From Saccharicrinis sp041595375 (GTDB taxonomy: Bacteria; Bacteroidota; Bacteroidia; Bacteroidales; Marinilabiliaceae): 24,851 nt of DNA. Numbering within the stretch: the stretch's first letter is position 1; each line of letters begins with the position of its first letter. The stretch is from assembly GCA_041595375.1 (NCBI GenBank), contig JBFHKL010000024.1:1-24851 (forward strand). The letters run 5' to 3'. The position numbers were made by a program, and so were the translations under genes. Under the pieces are notes generated by a model. The model was not told the origin of the DNA. It made no database searches and saw only the letters and a program-made list of their open reading frames with translations. Below, piece after piece: positions 24,342 through 24,851 of the stretch.

Positions 24342-24699
24342 AACGCATAAAAAAACCGCTAAGCGGAGAATATCTCCAATTAACGGCAATTAATATTTTA
24401 AAACTATAATATATCCTTATCCCACACTCCTCTTGAGCATTTACAACCGGGATTACCTGCAACATTTCTTGCTCTAATAATTCTTTTACCTCCTCATCAA
24501 CTTCACAAGCTATACTTATACTCATCTGATCTTCAACATACTCAATAATATTTCCTATCCATTGAGTCAGCGAAACAGCTAGGTTTCCAATATGAACCAC
24601 TTTACCCATAGAACAAAATACAGCATAGCTTTTATGGCTCCATTGTTTAAAGTGAAGTTTTGGCTGCAAACTAATTCTATTGGTGATTGTATTATGCAT
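24325..24699 (-). CDS. Short unknown protein overlapping the bioB start
   Basis: This 124-codon frame from the ATG at 24699 is on the same strand as bioB and overlaps its start by 17 bases. I do not recognise it with confidence. The first half (NRISLQPKLHFKQWSHKSYA, then VFCSMGKVVHIGNLAVSL) looks like a genuine conserved short Bacteroidota protein. The middle is acidic (EVDEEVKELLEQEM). The last 24 or so residues are read through a hairpin and T7 run just before bioB, which is unusual for coding sequence, so the true C-terminus may have shifted by mutation. The frame opens at a TTG at 24717, but the ATG at 24699 is preferred. It could be a leader protein coupled to bioB translation; that is inference. 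Confidence 0.5.
   Translation of the reverse strand: MHNTITNRISLQPKLHFKQWSHKSYAVFCSMGKVVHIGNLAVSLTQWIGNIIEYVEDQMSISIACEVDEEVKELLEQEMLQVIPVVNAQEECGIRIYYSFKILIAVNWRYSPLSGFFMRYGKGY
24349..24377 (-). promoter_or_regulatory. Possible attenuator upstream of bioB
   Basis: On the minus strand CCGC-TTA-GCGG (24366-24356) is followed by seven T (24355-24349), 7 bases before the bioB ATG. An alternative hairpin GGAGA-TAT-TCTCC (24377-24365) shares two bases with the first stem, so the two cannot form together. The terminator stem has only 4 bp, which weakens the case. Confidence 0.4.
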
Positions 24700-24788
24700 A
24701 ACTGTAAAATTATACAAATTTACGTTCCCTCAATACACTTCAAAAGAAATAGCTTATGTTTTTTGGCATATGAAATACTACTAACAAA

Positions 24789-24851
24789 TTACGATACAAG
24801 TAAAGCTGCTCCAATTAAACCTGCAAATCCAACTAAGATAATAATACCTAT
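24789..24851 (-). CDS. C-terminal end of a membrane protein (partial)
   Basis: The last 20 codons of a gene on the minus strand read IGIIILVGFAGLIGAALLVS and end in TAA at 24789-24791; the rest is beyond the window. The residues form one hydrophobic helix rich in small residues, as at the end of a transporter or channel subunit. Being upstream of the biotin cluster on the same strand, it could be a related transporter, but 20 residues cannot identify it. The 89 bases between it and the next ATG hold no clear terminator. Confidence 0.5.
   Translation of the reverse strand: MGIIILVGFAGLIGAALLVS

Noticed and set aside
23385..24389. Two separate genes, one of 205 and one of 125 codons, in the biotin region
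   Set aside because: Both are in the same frame, joined by one TAG, and together make one BioB. The 5' extension beyond 24341 lies inside the upstream ORF region and is not BioB-like.

Overview
The window looks like a chromosomal segment of a Bacteroidota bacterium, most likely an environmental member of the Bacteroidales/Marinilabiliales group (the order is an inference). The sequence is AT-rich. Several genes have upstream sequences matching the Bacteroidota promoter form TTG-N(18-20)-TAnnTTTG, with no clear Shine-Dalgarno motifs. Typical Bacteroidota families are present: a YfhO-like membrane protein, DUF3108, DUF4834, a BACON-like lipoprotein, a DUF6051-like hydrolase, an RlpA-like protein and a Bacteroidota-style BioD/BioB. 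I see no tRNA, rRNA, CRISPR array, transposase or prophage.

Layout. 1-690: non-coding, with two copies of a 106-bp direct repeat, each carrying an imperfect hairpin and an 11-codon micro-ORF, around a decayed-looking ORF and a terminator. 691-3210 (+): YfhO-like membrane protein. 3280-6889 (-): PP2C/SpoIIE-type phosphatase with a probable N-terminal GAF domain, elongation factor P, an exported DUF3108 protein and tsaB. 6890-7211: divergent intergenic region with a third, diverged hairpin/micro-ORF element and a good promoter. 7212-9302 (+): dCMP deaminase and a C-terminal processing protease (S41), ending in a strong terminator. 9505-9762 (+): DUF4834 protein. 9850-12616 (+): two adjacent CydA-like membrane proteins, each fused to a C-terminal cytochrome c domain. 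12854-16392 (+): small envelope or unknown proteins (exported hypothetical, RlpA-like, alpha/beta-hydrolase, VOC protein, BACON-like lipoprotein). 16517-19951 (+): an AraC-family regulator followed by katG, with a 21-bp-period direct repeat between them. 20065-22303 (-): HTH-cupin regulator and acyl-CoA synthetase as an operon. 22563-24699 (-): a biotin cluster made of a short unknown ORF, bioB and bioD. 24789-24851 (-): the last 20 codons of a membrane protein.

Points of most interest. (1) bioB is interrupted by one in-frame TAG codon, with the rest of the reading frame intact. (2) The start of bioB overlaps the upstream ORF and sits just after a small GC hairpin plus T7 that competes with a second hairpin, so it could be an attenuator. 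(3) The paired cytochrome proteins look like a non-canonical cytochrome bd-type complex in which the expected haem and proton ligands are divided between two CydA-like subunits, each with its own haem c. (4) The repeated hairpin/micro-ORF units may be a family of leader RNAs. (5) A perfect 11-bp direct repeat with AraC-like spacing lies just upstream of the likely katG promoter, next to an AraC-family gene. All functional statements come from reading the sequence and remembered family features; no database search was run.
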